Shown: positions 53,301-56,230, counted from the first letter of the stretch. The stretch: 64,000 nt of DNA from Cepaea nemoralis (GCA_014155875.1 JACEFZ010013275.1:237816-301815); one strand, 5' to 3'. The notes: a model not told the origin generated them from the letters alone. A program made the numbers and translations.

Positions 53301-56230
53301 GGATATATTCAGCTGTCTGTTCATAAAATGGCTAAACACCCATGTTATGAGGCTGGATCGACCAAGACTAGTCGCAAGCATATCCTTTCTTTGGTTGTTT
53401 GAGCCCAGGACAATTGAACCTGCAGGCTAGTGCGTTAGCTGCTGCACCACCACTGCACTGTCATGCACTGCAATAGAATTTGGTTTCTGACATGATCCTT
53501 TCTTTGTTGTTTCTTGTGTACCCCAGGAGGTAGAGGAGAAGATGTGTAGCGGACATGCATGTTTGGCAAAGATATTCATATGTATATGTGTAAGCACACA
53601 GTGTGAGAGACAGTTTGAGAGAGAGAGAAGAGTGTGTGTCTGAGATAGAGAATCTGAGAGTGAAAGAGAGTATGAGAGCAAGAGAGTCTGAGTGAGAGTG
53701 TCACAAAGAGAGTTTGAGGAAAAAGAATATGTGAGATATAATTTGAGAGAAAGAGTGAGTTTGAGAGAGAGGGTCTGAGACAGAGAGAGAGAGAGAAAGA
53801 GAGAGAGAGAGGGGTAGGGTTAGAAAAGAAATTTTGTGAGCCTTAGAGAAAGGAGTGTTTAAGGGAGTTTGAAAAAATTTGAGAAAGAAGGTCTGAAAGA
53901 GGTAGAGTCAAAAAGAAAAAGTGAGAGAGTCTTGATAGGACAGTCTTTTAACATGTAAAGTAAAATAAGACCATGTTATATTTTATCTGTGAATTCTGTA
54001 TGCACGTACTGTCTTTGTTTCCTGGACAACCTTTGTCACTCCTCTTCTATCCTTGGTTCTGTGAGGAGAAAACAAGATTTTTCTTTCATTGTGATTACAT
54101 AGTTGAAAATAAAACATTACAAGAACATGTTCTTGTCTCATATGGAGATAGACTAACACTTACTGGAAATATCTTTGGTTCACATTGACTAGTCCACCTG
54201 GCTCATTGTATACTTACTAGTTTGAACCTTTCTTCATGTTGCCAGTCTTTGTCCCACTGTGAGCTAATCACAGATGAAGGAATCCGCCAGATTGGCTCTA
54301 GCCCTTGTGCCATGGAACACCTACAGATCCTGGAGCTGGACAACTGCCCACTGATCACAGATGCAGCCCTGGAGCACCTCATGGGCTGCCAGTCTCTCCA
54401 GAGGATTGAGATCTACGACTGCCAGTTGATCACCAGAGCTGGCATTCGACGACTAAGGGTATGATATGACTGTTATGTTGAACAGGGTTTCTTTATTTGT
54501 CAGTTATTTGTGGTCTGGTTTCAGTCATCACAAAACACTGTCTTTGTGAAAAAGTAAAGAGCTCTTTAAGGCACATCAGCATATCGTGCTAGACTCATAT
54601 TTTGGAAGACCAAGTGGCTCTGTCTTCATTTAATCAATCAGGTGCCGTCTCCACAATGAAGGTTTGGCTGCAATGGATCTCCAACACTGTCTGTCTCTCG
54701 TCTTGACTGTACATTCTGTCAGGCTGATGTTTGTCCATCTCTTGATGTTATCTTCCCATTTGTATCGTTGTTTGCATCTTACTTGCTTGCCCTCAACCTT
54801 GCCTTCCAGTATGGTTTTTATAAGAGTATCATGTCTTTTAACGTGGCCAAAATATTTCACTTGCCTCGTCTTTATTTCTTTCATCAGCTCTCTTCATTCC
54901 CAGTTTTTCTAGAACCTCTGCATTTTATTGTTTTTGTTTCCATGAAATACAACATATTCTTCTGTATATCAACATCTCCAGGGCTTCTATGCGACTTTCT
55001 AGTTGCTTGTTCAATGTCCAGGCTTCTGCGCCATACAGTAGCGTTGAATATTCGTAGCATTCTCATTTGTAATGCGTTATTAATCTCTCTAGATGTTAAT
55101 ACTGATTTCATGCCGTTGAAAGTATTTTTCGCCATTCCTATTCTCATTTTGATTTCTATTTAACTTCTGCCATCATCTGTTATTATATGTCCAAGATATG
55201 AGAAACTTGTTACTGTCTTCATTGGGCCAGTTTAATTGATGAAGAAAATGCTTATTCGTTACCAATGCCACTAAAGGAAGCGAAGAATAGAAACACTGTA
55301 TCCTGCCATGCGTGTTTGAAGAGGTGACTAAGGAGGGTTGGTCTTGGAGTTGGTTACATCAATGTGTAGAAAACATAAGCTGCACAATCCATCAACCATG
55401 AACAAGTTTAAAGATAAAGGAAAGACAAAGGAATACTTCAGCCAACCATAAGGAAAGAGGCTCTTCTAGAAGAGGTATGATGTATTTTGATGTATTGTGG
55501 GTAAAGCCACGAGGAATCTGGATTGCTTACTTGGTATAGGGGATGATATGAAGGGAACTGCAGGCGATAGCAACAAGTAGTACAGGTGCTGTATACAGTG
55601 AATCTTGGATTGTAAATGAACAAATTAGGAAGAATTTGGAAGCAACAGAGATGTGTTTCCTAAGACGAATGTTGCAAATTTCTTGGACTGCCAGAGTAAC
55701 TAACAGTGACTGCCTGAAAGAGGCTAATGAAACTAGAACATTATATACAAGAAGAAGAAAGAGACAAACAGCTTTCATTTGGTCATGTGATGAGAAGAGA
55801 GCATTGGAGAACATCGTGACAACTGGGAAGAGAGGGAGACACAGACCAAGAGAAATGATGCTTAATGGATTGAGACGGTGGTATGGAGGAATATCAACAG
55901 TGGAGTTGATCCAGAACACCAAAGACCAGGACCTGAGGAGGGTCATGAATGCCTACGCGAGCAGGCATGGCACTTGATGATGATGATGATTTTGCGCAGG
56001 CACCAATAATTGAATGTTTGTAGTTTATTAGTAATCATTTTAATTGTTATCCATGTTTCTGATTAATGATACACATGAAGTTAACATTATCAGGCAATAA
56101 TGATTATTATAAATTGTTGCAGTGCCGCCTGCCAGATATTTTGGTGCATGCCTACTTTGCTCCAGTCAGTCCACCCACATCCGTGGGAGGGGGAAGGCAG
56201 AGGTACTGTAAGTGCTGTGTCATTCTCTGA
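9558..56230 (+). CDS. FBXL20: FBXL20/FBXL2-like F-box and leucine-rich repeat protein, 16 coding exons
   Basis: This is the only host gene I can support. Vertebrate FBXL20 and FBXL2 are substrate receptors of SCF ubiquitin ligases: the F-box binds SKP1 and the leucine-rich repeats choose the target. The exons at 9558-9565, 10907-10967, 12898-12965, 25507-25561, 26149-26223, 28319-28413, 30736-30804, 35116-35211, 37556-37697, 43367-43441, 45726-45856, 48261-48321, 49497-49541, 51964-52020, 54246-54458 and 56123-56230 sum to 1359 nt. They read as 452 residues plus TGA with every phase matching. Residues 1-38 form a basic then acidic N-terminus, 39-85 the F-box, 90-415 the cysteine-type repeats, and 449-452 the CVIL box. 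Human FBXL20 is about 436 residues, so the model looks complete. Invertebrates generally have one gene for the FBXL2/FBXL20 pair, so the symbol is a family-level call. The first two exons are less certain than the rest. Introns are very large and full of repeats. Confidence 0.93.
9835..10028 (+). repeat. SINE1 copy lacking most of the head
   Basis: Carries the shared SINE1 tail: GTTCAGAAAGCAATGGCAAA, CTTGCCAAGACATCAC, AATGCTGAGGTTGA and CAGGATATGCAAGTAAC. Confidence 0.75.
10127..10433 (+). repeat. 34-bp minisatellite in intron 1
   Basis: Nine near-identical units of AAGATTACCTTTGTTTGTTT plus TATCTGTGTTCACC. Two units carry TATG for TTTG. Confidence 0.95.
10580..10815 (-). repeat. SINE4, tRNA-derived
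   Basis: The minus strand starts with a tRNA-like head: A box ATGGCCCAATGGATAAGATT and B box GGGGTTCAAGCCC. The body ends near CATGCACAAAATTCAGTCCA. A related + strand fragment is at 29680. Confidence 0.7.
10907..10967 (+). CDS. FBXL20: Exon 2, basic N-terminal segment
   Basis: Encodes [20 protein letters not shown] (residues 4-23) before the donor GTAAGT at 10968. Two acceptors are possible: TTTTAG ending at 10895 and CCAG ending at 10906. Only the second joins exon 1 in the frame that stays open into exon 3. The frame is open from 10896, so a different upstream exon ending in phase 0 could use the first acceptor. The segment is low-complexity and basic with no named domain. Confidence 0.6.
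11055..11735 (-). mobile_element. LINE-A antisense fragment
   Basis: The frame at 11311-11727 (minus) encodes [37 protein letters not shown] and [13 protein letters not shown], the region after the reverse transcriptase catalytic domain. The tail ATGATGATG lies at the 11080 end. 5'-truncated, and stops break the C-terminal part. Located in intron 2. Confidence 0.85.
11905..12590 (+). repeat. 34-37 bp G-rich minisatellite in intron 2
   Basis: About 18 units of TACAGGAGCAACACTATATC, ACATTGTG and a G run whose length varies from 4 to 12. The last five units differ (AACACAAGAGTAACACTACA). Open in several frames, not coding. Confidence 0.95.
12898..12965 (+). CDS. FBXL20: Exon 3, start of the F-box
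   Basis: Encodes residues 24-45 plus two bases of Arg46, ending [16 protein letters not shown]. This matches the highly conserved start of the F-box in FBXL2 and FBXL20. Acceptor CACACAG, donor GTAAGG at 12966. A TG-rich microsatellite starts a few bases after the donor. Confidence 0.92.
12972..13113. repeat. TG, GA and CAGA microsatellites next to the exon 3 donor
   Basis: TG-rich sequence begins within the first 10 bases of intron 3, followed by (GA)n and (CAGA)n runs. Confidence 0.95.
13150..13790 (+). repeat. 31-bp minisatellite in intron 3
   Basis: About 20 units of CTGACCAGTTACTTCACTGT plus CTGACCATCTA. Two unit types alternate (GACCAG and GAGCAG), with GAGCAG dominating the second half. 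Confidence 0.95.
13925..14517 (+). repeat. About 64-bp satellite, interrupted
   Basis: Units read GATATACCTAGCTAGCTTGT, GGCCACTATCTGACATAC and ATAGCTAGATTATTAGCCCA. About four units, split by the insertion at 14008-14311. Confidence 0.9.
14008..14311. mobile_element. Solo-LTR-like or MITE-like insertion in a satellite
   Basis: Unique 304-bp sequence between two CTAGCTT heptamers (14001-14007 and 14312-14318). Ends are near-inverse: CTGTAACAG and CTGTTATA. TGTAACAG with an imperfect CTGTTACA-type end resembles retrovirus-like LTR termini. A TATAAATG lies inside. The duplication cannot be proven because the satellite itself contains CTAGCTT. Confidence 0.45.
14518..14612. repeat. (AT)n microsatellite
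   Basis: About 47 AT units, directly joined to the 3' end of a LINE-C copy. Confidence 0.95.
14613..16083 (-). mobile_element. LINE-C, longest copy, reverse transcriptase plus zinc finger
   Basis: Minus-strand non-LTR retrotransposon, 5'-truncated. The frame at 15374-16033 has reverse transcriptase motifs: [18 protein letters not shown] (motif A), [14 protein letters not shown] (motif B) and LLFADDAAV (motif C, catalytic DD). After an in-frame TGA at 15374-15376 the protein continues in the same register ([14 protein letters not shown]) into the frame at 14792-15331. A frameshift near 14810 then leads to the C2H2 finger [10 protein letters not shown] with HTRYRH. The 3' UTR signature is at 14622-14640. 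Not functional as it stands. Clade not assigned. Confidence 0.9.
16084..16170. repeat. (TA)n microsatellite
   Basis: TA run with two TAGATA interruptions, joined to the truncated 5' end of the LINE-C copy. It is the partner of the repeat at 14518. Confidence 0.95.
16171..17960. other. Intron 3 sequence without recognised genes
   Basis: 16171-16490 is CTAC-rich low-complexity sequence. The rest has short open frames without recognisable domains and a (CCT)n run near 17160. Confidence 0.4.
17975..18480 (+). mobile_element. RNase H remnant of a LINE-F-type element
   Basis: The frame from 17964 reads [10 protein letters not shown], then [17 protein letters not shown]. This matches the RNase HI part of LINE-F (TDGSVS and [16 protein letters not shown] at 33225). 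Later residues reading FGYFWHVWF are out of register with the finger-like end, so it is broken. Confidence 0.7.
18565..19265 (-). mobile_element. LINE-E reverse transcriptase C-terminal part
   Basis: The minus-strand frame at 18570-19244 (224 residues) encodes [40 protein letters not shown] and [20 protein letters not shown], then [20 protein letters not shown]. The catalytic YADD lies upstream and is missing. The frame is unusually well kept, so the insertion is fairly recent. Clade not assigned. Confidence 0.85.
19416..19700 (+). repeat. 56-bp minisatellite
   Basis: Five almost identical units of GTGAATTCAGTATTGGGTCA, CAGCATGTCAGTATCTGGTA and TTACCCCAGTCTATAC. High identity implies recent amplification. 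Confidence 0.97.
19701..20324. other. Intron 3 sequence, possible retroelement debris
   Basis: No frame recognised. AGACTAGCCTTCATCAGC near 20127 resembles the end region of some Penelope-like elements, but nothing else supports that. Confidence 0.25.
20325..20790 (+). repeat. 18-bp minisatellite
   Basis: About 24 units of GTACAGTAGTCATTGTAT. The first eight are identical and later ones diverge (AAGCAC, ATTAGGCAT). Unit length divisible by 3 gives open frames on both strands. Not a gene. Confidence 0.95.
21377..21907. mobile_element. piggyBac-like MITE inside LINE-A
   Basis: Flanked by TTAA at 21373-21376 and 21908-21911. Termini are inverted: GCCTACCAGACC left, CCCTACCAGACC on the opposite strand right. 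Removing it restores the LINE-A reading frame across ACATGGTTTAAACACC. TTAA duplication is the hallmark of piggyBac elements. No transposase frame, so non-autonomous. Confidence 0.8.
22696..22946 (-). repeat. SINE1 inserted in LINE-A
   Basis: Antisense SINE1 with its poly(A) reading as T at 22696-22703 and its head at the right end (CCGGCTGCCTGGCCGAGGGG on the minus strand). Flanked by AAAACATAT at 22687-22695 and 22947-22955. The LINE frame resumes after it ([12 protein letters not shown]). Confidence 0.85.
24353..25104. other. Intron 3 sequence with a tRNA-like SINE fragment
   Basis: 24400-24530 has an antisense tRNA-like head (AGGGTTTGAACCTCG B box). The rest is unassigned. Confidence 0.4.
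25105..25400. repeat. Degraded copy of the fold-back MITE
   Basis: Shares GATTTATTGCCTGGCAAATT, GTCAGGTGCATACTGCAGAG and GTTTGAATGTGGAGCATTTG-like blocks with the element at 60541-60962, rearranged. It ends about 100 bases before exon 4. Confidence 0.55.
25507..25561 (+). CDS. FBXL20: Exon 4, F-box core (55 nt)
   Basis: Encodes [18 protein letters not shown] (residues 47-64), nearly identical to the human F-box core. The first base completes Arg46. Acceptor TTCTGCAG, donor GTATTT at 25562, which is a non-optimal donor. It lies 12.5 kb after exon 3 and only 0.6 kb before exon 5, and without it the F-box would be broken. There are no extended open frames around it, so gene finders could miss it. 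Confidence 0.95.
26149..26223 (+). CDS. FBXL20: Exon 5, end of the F-box and linker
   Basis: Encodes 25 residues (65-89), including [19 protein letters not shown], the conserved end of the F-box and start of the repeat domain. Acceptor TGTTTCAG, donor GTATGT at 26224. Phase 0 at both ends. Confidence 0.96.
26330..27110 (+). repeat. About 19-20 bp minisatellite in intron 5
   Basis: Dozens of units of the type TTTCATGGCTTGTGATTGC, diverged at the ends and nearly identical at 26740-27000. Confidence 0.9.
27140..27450 (+). mobile_element. LINE-A 3' end fragment in intron 5
   Basis: Degenerate C-terminal region: [16 protein letters not shown], then RGADQEKC, ending at GGCAGGGCACTTGATGATGA, the LINE-A 3' end. 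Confidence 0.65.
27705..28312 (+). repeat. About 19-24 bp minisatellite up to the exon 6 acceptor
   Basis: Units such as TTTCATGGGTTGTGTTTTAT and TTTCATAGATTGTGTTTAAT. Related to the array at 26330. The last units supply the T-rich tract before the ATCGCCAG acceptor. Confidence 0.9.
28319..28413 (+). CDS. FBXL20: Exon 6, first leucine-rich repeat
   Basis: Encodes residues 90-120 plus two bases of Gln121, with the repeat core [20 protein letters not shown]. Acceptor ATCGCCAG, donor GTAAGT at 28414. T-rich minisatellite runs up to the acceptor, and a 25-bp minisatellite that repeats the donor sequence starts at the other end. Confidence 0.96.
28414..28667 (+). repeat. FBXL20: 25-bp minisatellite repeating the exon 6 splice donor, left block
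   Basis: The array starts at the donor itself: the junction reads TTACAGTAAGTGGGTGAAAC, and following units read TTGACAGTAAGTGGGTAAAA plus TAGAG. Several units keep ACAGTAAGT intact. It continues after the LINE-B insertion at 29426-29622. Confidence 0.9.
28668..29425 (-). mobile_element. LINE-B inserted in the intron 6 minisatellite
   Basis: The frame at 28772-29374 (minus, 200 residues) encodes [56 protein letters not shown] and [18 protein letters not shown], the C-terminal part of a non-LTR reverse transcriptase protein. The 3' tail (CAT)n/(ATG)n is at 28669-28696. 5'-truncated. GTTGACAG borders both sides (28660-28667, 29426-29433) but is also part of the array unit. The open frame means a recent insertion. 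Confidence 0.9.
29426..29622 (+). repeat. 25-bp minisatellite, right block
   Basis: About eight more units of the array from 28414, e.g. TTGACAGTAAGTGGATAAAA and TTGACAGTTAGTGGGTAAAA. Confidence 0.9.
29680..29850 (+). repeat. SINE4 fragment
   Basis: Matches the reverse complement of the SINE4 region at 10580: CTCTGAAGTAGGAGTGGG, CACTAGTAATAGGGAAAGC, ATCAGTCCAGTGCAC. Confidence 0.6.
30057..30612 (-). mobile_element. mariner-like element with internal deletion
   Basis: Inverted ends: TACGAGGGCTTCAAATGAAA at the left, and on the opposite strand TATGAGGGGTCTTCAAATCA at the right, both starting with TA. The minus strand at about 30130-30200 can be read as [19 protein letters not shown], resembling the C-terminal end of a mariner transposase (a GDYVEK-like close). 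No intact frame. Confidence 0.7.
30736..30804 (+). CDS. FBXL20: Exon 7, leucine-rich repeat
   Basis: Encodes [20 protein letters not shown] and on to Leu144, matching TFAQNCRNIEVLNLNGC of human FBXL20. Acceptor TTGCAG, donor GTAAGT at 30805. The exon begins by completing Gln121 and ends in phase 2. Confidence 0.96.
30830..31085 (+). repeat. About 58-bp minisatellite in intron 7
   Basis: Four to five diverged units with ACCACAAGTTTGTATCTT and TTGTCTGTCTCATGTTG. Starts about 25 bases after the exon 7 donor. Confidence 0.8.
31105..31210 (+). repeat. tRNA-like SINE head fragment
   Basis: CTATCTGGCCGAGTGGATAG resembles a tRNA A-box region. Weak B box. Too short to assign. Confidence 0.35.
31393..31640 (+). 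repeat. SINE1 copy, nearly full length
   Basis: Head CGTGGCGAAGGGGTTACAGA with B-like AAGTTCAAAAC. Tail GTTCAGAAAGCAATGGCAAA, CTTGCCAAAAGATCAC, AAATATGCTTTGGTTGA and AGGATATACAACTAAC. Confidence 0.8.
31955..32096 (+). repeat. SINE5 with (GAA)n tail
   Basis: Shares AAGGCTAACCCGGT, AACGCCCGCAG, GGCACAACGCAATTACGTC and GAACGCAGAAAGAG with the copy at 57077, and ends in AGAAGAAGAAG. Confidence 0.75.
32306..32545 (+). repeat. SINE3, tRNA-derived
   Basis: Head GAGCTGCAGTAGCATAGTGG and CTAGATGCTGGCC (A box), then GGGTTCGATTCTGC (B box). Body CCAGTGCCGAGTGGTCTG and ATACCCAGCCCACG. Confidence 0.75.
32582..33080 (+). mobile_element. Non-autonomous element sharing the LINE-C 3' tail
   Basis: A 499-bp block flanked by CCAGCTACA at 32573-32581 and 33081-33089. 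It ends with AAACTATCGTCTGTCAAGAC and GGCCAGGTGCC, the 3' UTR signature of LINE-C. An 82-residue frame at 32601-32849 carries [20 protein letters not shown] and no known domain. It could be a SINE using LINE-C machinery, or a LINE-C 5' end joined to its 3' end by internal deletion. Confidence 0.6.
33225..33900 (-). mobile_element. LINE-F 3' part with RNase H domain
   Basis: Exact 13-bp target duplication CTCGTAATGACAT at 33212-33224 and 33901-33913. The minus-strand frame encodes an RNase HI domain with [31 protein letters not shown] and [15 protein letters not shown] (D, E, D and the last D). It ends [16 protein letters not shown]. The 3' tail is (CAAT)n. RNase H after RT points to the I-like group of non-LTR elements. 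5'-truncated but open throughout, so recent. Confidence 0.93.
33955..34535 (+). repeat. About 34-bp minisatellite in intron 7
   Basis: About 16 units of CTCAATAAAAGTTAAATATA plus CCCTAATCTATCTTG. A block of several units is itself duplicated (34160-34270 and 34280-34400). Each unit contains AATAAA. Confidence 0.93.
34536..35115. other. Intron 7 end, low complexity
   Basis: 34725-35000 is CTACCTAC-rich. No gene or element recognised before exon 8. Confidence 0.4.
35116..35211 (+). CDS. FBXL20: Exon 8, leucine-rich repeat
   Basis: Encodes residues 145-175 with [17 protein letters not shown] followed by [10 protein letters not shown], matching the SLSKFCSKLRHLDLASC repeat of the human protein. 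Acceptor CCCCAAG, donor GTAAGC at 35212. A long GA repeat starts about 17 bases into the intron. Confidence 0.95.
35228..35320. repeat. (GA)n microsatellite beside the exon 8 donor
   Basis: About 45 GA units with one GAAGA interruption, starting about 17 bases into intron 8. Confidence 0.95.
36050..36880 (+). mobile_element. LINE-A fragment, interrupted
   Basis: 36055-36250 has the [10 protein letters not shown] and [17 protein letters not shown] part. 36600-36880 has the 3' end (FFGHVVRR, then [15 protein letters not shown]). About 345 bp of unrelated sequence lie between, which reads like the antisense 3' end of another LINE. Confidence 0.6.
37010..37320 (-). mobile_element. Possible LINE 3' end fragment
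   Basis: The minus strand reads [20 protein letters not shown], then [12 protein letters not shown], like a LINE C-terminal basic region. Weak. Confidence 0.3.
37556..37697 (+). CDS. FBXL20: Exon 9, leucine-rich repeats
   Basis: Encodes residues 177-223 after completing Ser176. [20 protein letters not shown] corresponds to LNISWCDQVTKDGIQALVRG of human FBXL20. Acceptor TTCAG, donor GTAATA at 37698. The loop at the exon 8/9 junction is about five residues longer than in human FBXL20. Confidence 0.94.
37720..37975 (-). repeat. SINE3 copy in intron 9
   Basis: The minus strand starts GCTGCGGTGGCACAGTGGCT (A box) with B-like TGTATTCAAATC. The body shares the TGGCTACCAAGACATCTG-type block with the copy at 8528. 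It begins about 20 bases after the exon 9 donor. Confidence 0.65.
38253..38493 (-). repeat. SINE2 copy in intron 9
   Basis: Minus-strand head GGGAGTCTCTGTGGCGAAGT and GGTCAAGCC (A box), with GGTTGTGGGTTCGATTC (B box). The 3' end CGACTTTTAAGAC is at the left. Confidence 0.85.
38640..38960 (-). mobile_element. LINE-F-related fragment with (CAACT)n tail
   Basis: Similar to the 3' end of LINE-F but about as diverged as a subfamily. The + strand reads AACAGCACCTGGGACATTC and TAATGGTACCAGTAGCAGTC. The tail at 38645 is TTGAGTTGAGTTGA instead of (ATTG)n. Confidence 0.65.
39358..39601 (+). repeat. SINE1, reference copy with target duplication
   Basis: Exact 12-bp duplication AATAGTTACAGG at 39346-39357 and 39602-39613. 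Head with A-box region GTGGATTAGAGGTTATGAC and two B-like boxes, GGTTCAAATCA (39430) and GGTTCGAATCG (39446). The body has GCTCAGAAAGCAATGGCAAA, and the end is AAGGATATGCTAAAAAAAAA. Confidence 0.92.
39614..41308. other. Intron 9 sequence with possible GIY-YIG remnant
   Basis: At 40330-40420 the + strand reads [20 protein letters not shown], faintly like the YIG part of a GIY-YIG nuclease of a Penelope-like element. Stops and frameshifts surround it. The rest is unassigned. Confidence 0.25.
41313..42009 (-). mobile_element. piggyBac-like element, internally deleted
   Basis: TTAA at 41309-41312 and 42010-42013. Inverted ends: CCCTTTACAGGGCAGACGC on the left and CCCTTTACAAGGCGTAGCG on the opposite strand right. 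A 28-codon minus-strand frame inside looks like a transposase N-terminus. GC-rich compared with its surroundings. Confidence 0.85.
41674..41760 (-). pseudogene. Possible piggyBac transposase N-terminus, truncated
   Basis: ATG at 41760, stop at 41674-41676. Reads [16 protein letters not shown] then [12 protein letters not shown]. Acidic, serine-rich N-termini are common in piggyBac transposases. The catalytic part is absent. Confidence 0.45.
42014..42885. other. Intron 9 sequence, nothing recognised
   Basis: No domains, elements or tandem arrays identified. Confidence 0.4.
42886..43315 (+). repeat. About 45-bp minisatellite before exon 10
   Basis: About eight units of AATGGTTATAAAATAATGTT, TTAATCAGTTATGGAACTGT and CTTA. 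It ends 50 bases before the exon 10 acceptor. Confidence 0.9.
43367..43441 (+). CDS. FBXL20: Exon 10, leucine-rich repeat
   Basis: Encodes 25 residues (224-248), [20 protein letters not shown] then IQHCS. Diverged from human, but length, phase and the LxxL/C pattern fit one repeat. Acceptor TTTCAG, donor GTAAGT at 43442. Confidence 0.93.
43640..44025. repeat. GT/GA low-complexity tract
   Basis: Mixed GAGAGAGTGTGTGT-type units, giving spurious open frames on both strands. Confidence 0.9.
44030..44425 (+). mobile_element. LINE-A 3' end fragment in intron 10
   Basis: Encodes [18 protein letters not shown] and [11 protein letters not shown], then broken frames to the ATGATGATGG tail. Confidence 0.8.
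44866..45100 (+). repeat. Repeat X, plus-strand copy
   Basis: See 2165-2395. Reads CGCTTCCATTGACGATGAAC, ATTCTGGCGGTGGCCTTATG and GGAACGGAGCATTATAGGGG. Followed immediately by an antisense SINE1. Confidence 0.6.
45105..45315 (-). repeat. SINE1 copy in intron 10
   Basis: Antisense body: CATATCCTTTACAGGA, TTTGCCATTGCTTTCTGAAC, then the head region with GCAACGCGGTCTGCTGCC. Confidence 0.75.
45385..45645 (+). repeat. 65-bp minisatellite
   Basis: Four near-identical units of GGTGAGGGAGGACATGGGTG, GAGCTGCATGGGATAACTAA, GGACAGGGAGGCTTGGAGTG and AGCTG. Recent amplification, 80 bases before exon 11. Confidence 0.95.
45726..45856 (+). CDS. FBXL20: Exon 11, two leucine-rich repeats
   Basis: Encodes residues 249-291 plus two bases of Arg292. 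Two units can be read: [20 protein letters not shown] and [20 protein letters not shown]. The LCAS, LTDA and ALGQ positions match human FBXL20. Acceptor TTCCTCAG, donor GTAGGT at 45857. Confidence 0.96.
46068..46551 (-). mobile_element. LINE-F copy 2 with target duplication
   Basis: Exact 13-bp duplication TGATAAGTCAGAT at 46055-46067 and 46552-46564. The minus strand encodes the RNase H end ([20 protein letters not shown]) and [16 protein letters not shown], with a frameshift at an extra repeat-like segment around 46310. Tail (CAAT)n. 5'-truncated inside the RNase H domain. Confidence 0.92.
46565..46830 (+). mobile_element. LINE-F-related fragment, plus strand
   Basis: Same subfamily as 38640, opposite orientation: GGTACCATTAATATTGGGAC and TTTGCTGGCTGTTG, ending ACTCAACTTAACTCAAATCA. 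It lies head to head with the LINE-F copy at 46068. Confidence 0.7.
46831..48030 (+). repeat. About 58-bp minisatellite, split by a mariner-type MITE
   Basis: Units of AATCACCCATCAAGTGGCAA, GTGGTCTACAAAAATATGTG and GCTAGCATTATATTAATC. Blocks lie at 46840-47296 and 47874-48030. Confidence 0.9.
47297..47873. mobile_element. Long-TIR mariner-type MITE
   Basis: Ends TACGAGGGTAAGTTAATAAG and the inverse CATTAACTTACCCTCGTA, starting and ending with TA. Inverted arms of roughly 170 bp match throughout (e.g. CCCTTTATTTCTCAACATAA and its complement). A second TACGAGGGCAAGTCAATAAG lies inside at 47629, so the element is probably compound. Confidence 0.85.
48261..48321 (+). CDS. FBXL20: Exon 12, leucine-rich repeat
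   Basis: Encodes [20 protein letters not shown] (residues 293-312) after completing Arg292. Matches ILEVARCSQLTDVGFTTLAR of human. Acceptor TTTCCACAG, donor GTGAGT at 48322. Confidence 0.96.
48840..49490 (+). repeat. About 34-bp minisatellite ending at the exon 13 acceptor
   Basis: About 18 units of TGTGCTACATTATCTTCTCT and GTTGTACATACAT. A higher-order 64-bp period occurs at 48975-49150. The final unit reads CTGCTACACTATCTTCTCTG, followed by ATAG and exon 13. Confidence 0.95.
49497..49541 (+). CDS. FBXL20: Exon 13, short leucine-rich repeat exon (45 nt)
   Basis: Encodes [15 protein letters not shown] (residues 313-327), matching NCHELEKMDLEECVQ. Acceptor TGATAG, donor GTAGGT at 49542. The pyrimidine tract of the acceptor lies in the last unit of the intron 12 minisatellite. 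Confidence 0.96.
49691..50074. mobile_element. hAT-like MITE
   Basis: Inverted termini CAGTGGTTCTCA and TGAGAACCACTG. Flanks TGCTTGAC (49683-49690) and TGCTAGAC (50075-50082) form a target duplication of 8 bp with one mismatch, as expected for hAT. It contains two poly(C) runs (49738-49757 and 49781-49797) and G/C palindromes near its right end. Confidence 0.8.
50380..50585 (+). mobile_element. LINE 3' end fragment, unassigned
   Basis: Reads [20 protein letters not shown] followed by [17 protein letters not shown] and a stop, a typical LINE C-terminus. Confidence 0.5.
50590..50780 (-). repeat. tRNA-derived SINE, antisense
   Basis: The minus strand has TCCATAGTGGTTAGTGCAGT (A box) and TTGTGTTCAAACATTCC (B box). 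Confidence 0.55.
51090..51315 (+). repeat. 36-bp minisatellite
   Basis: Six units of GATAGTCCCATGGCAGATAC and TGTTTTGTTGTGTGAA. Multiple of 3, so open in all frames. Not a gene. Confidence 0.95.
51964..52020 (+). CDS. FBXL20: Exon 14, leucine-rich repeat (57 nt)
   Basis: Encodes [19 protein letters not shown] (residues 328-346), corresponding to ITDSTLIQLSIHCPRLQVL in human. Acceptor GTCTAG, donor GTAAGT at 52021. Phase 0 at both ends. Confidence 0.95.
52030..52135 (+). repeat. Short 30-bp repeat beside the exon 14 donor
   Basis: Three to four units of TGTCACTGACATGTCTGTTG and TATACATTG, beginning about 10-20 bases into the intron. Confidence 0.8.
52204..52455 (+). repeat. SINE3 copy in intron 14
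   Basis: Head AGAGCTGTGTTGGGGCAGTG and TCTAGTGTACTGGCCTGC, B-like TGGTTGAATCCCC. Body with CACACCGAGTGCTGATG. Confidence 0.65.
52805..53195 (+). mobile_element. LINE-A 3' end fragment after a poly(G) run
   Basis: A run of about 22 G at 52805-52826, then [20 protein letters not shown] and broken C-terminal frames to ATGATGATGAT. Confidence 0.8.
53330..53462 (-). repeat. tRNA-derived SINE head, antisense
   Basis: The minus strand reads GCAGTGGTGGTGCAGCAGCT and AACGCACTAGCC, then GGTTCAATTGTCC. Confidence 0.5.
53575..53925. repeat. GA-rich low-complexity tract
   Basis: GAGAGAGA-type sequence with TCTGAGA and TTTGAGA interruptions. Confidence 0.85.
54246..54458 (+). CDS. FBXL20: Exon 15, last leucine-rich repeats
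   Basis: The longest coding exon, 71 residues (347-417). It contains [34 protein letters not shown] and [18 protein letters not shown], nearly identical to the C-terminal repeats of FBXL2 and FBXL20. Acceptor TTGCCAG, donor GTATGA at 54459. Confidence 0.97.
54625..55215 (-). mobile_element. LINE-D 3' part in intron 15
   Basis: Minus-strand frames 54630-54884 and 54884-55147 encode [58 protein letters not shown] and [20 protein letters not shown]. Separated by a frameshift, catalytic domain missing. Confidence 0.8.
55590..55990 (+). mobile_element. LINE-A 3' end, well preserved
   Basis: The frame at 55636-55977 reads [40 protein letters not shown] and [20 protein letters not shown], then stop and (GAT)n. 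It ends about 130 bases before exon 16. Confidence 0.85.
56123..56230 (+). CDS. FBXL20: Exon 16, C-terminal tail with CaaX box and stop
   Basis: Encodes 35 residues (418-452) and TGA at 56228-56230. [11 protein letters not shown] matches [11 protein letters not shown] of human FBXL20. The protein ends CKCCVIL, a CaaX motif with terminal Leu, which favours geranylgeranylation. Human FBXL2 is known to be geranylgeranylated at the same place, so the protein is probably membrane-associated. Acceptor TTGTTGCAG. Confidence 0.96.
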   Translation, partial: CRLPDILVHAYFAPVSPPTSVGGGRQRYCKCCVIL

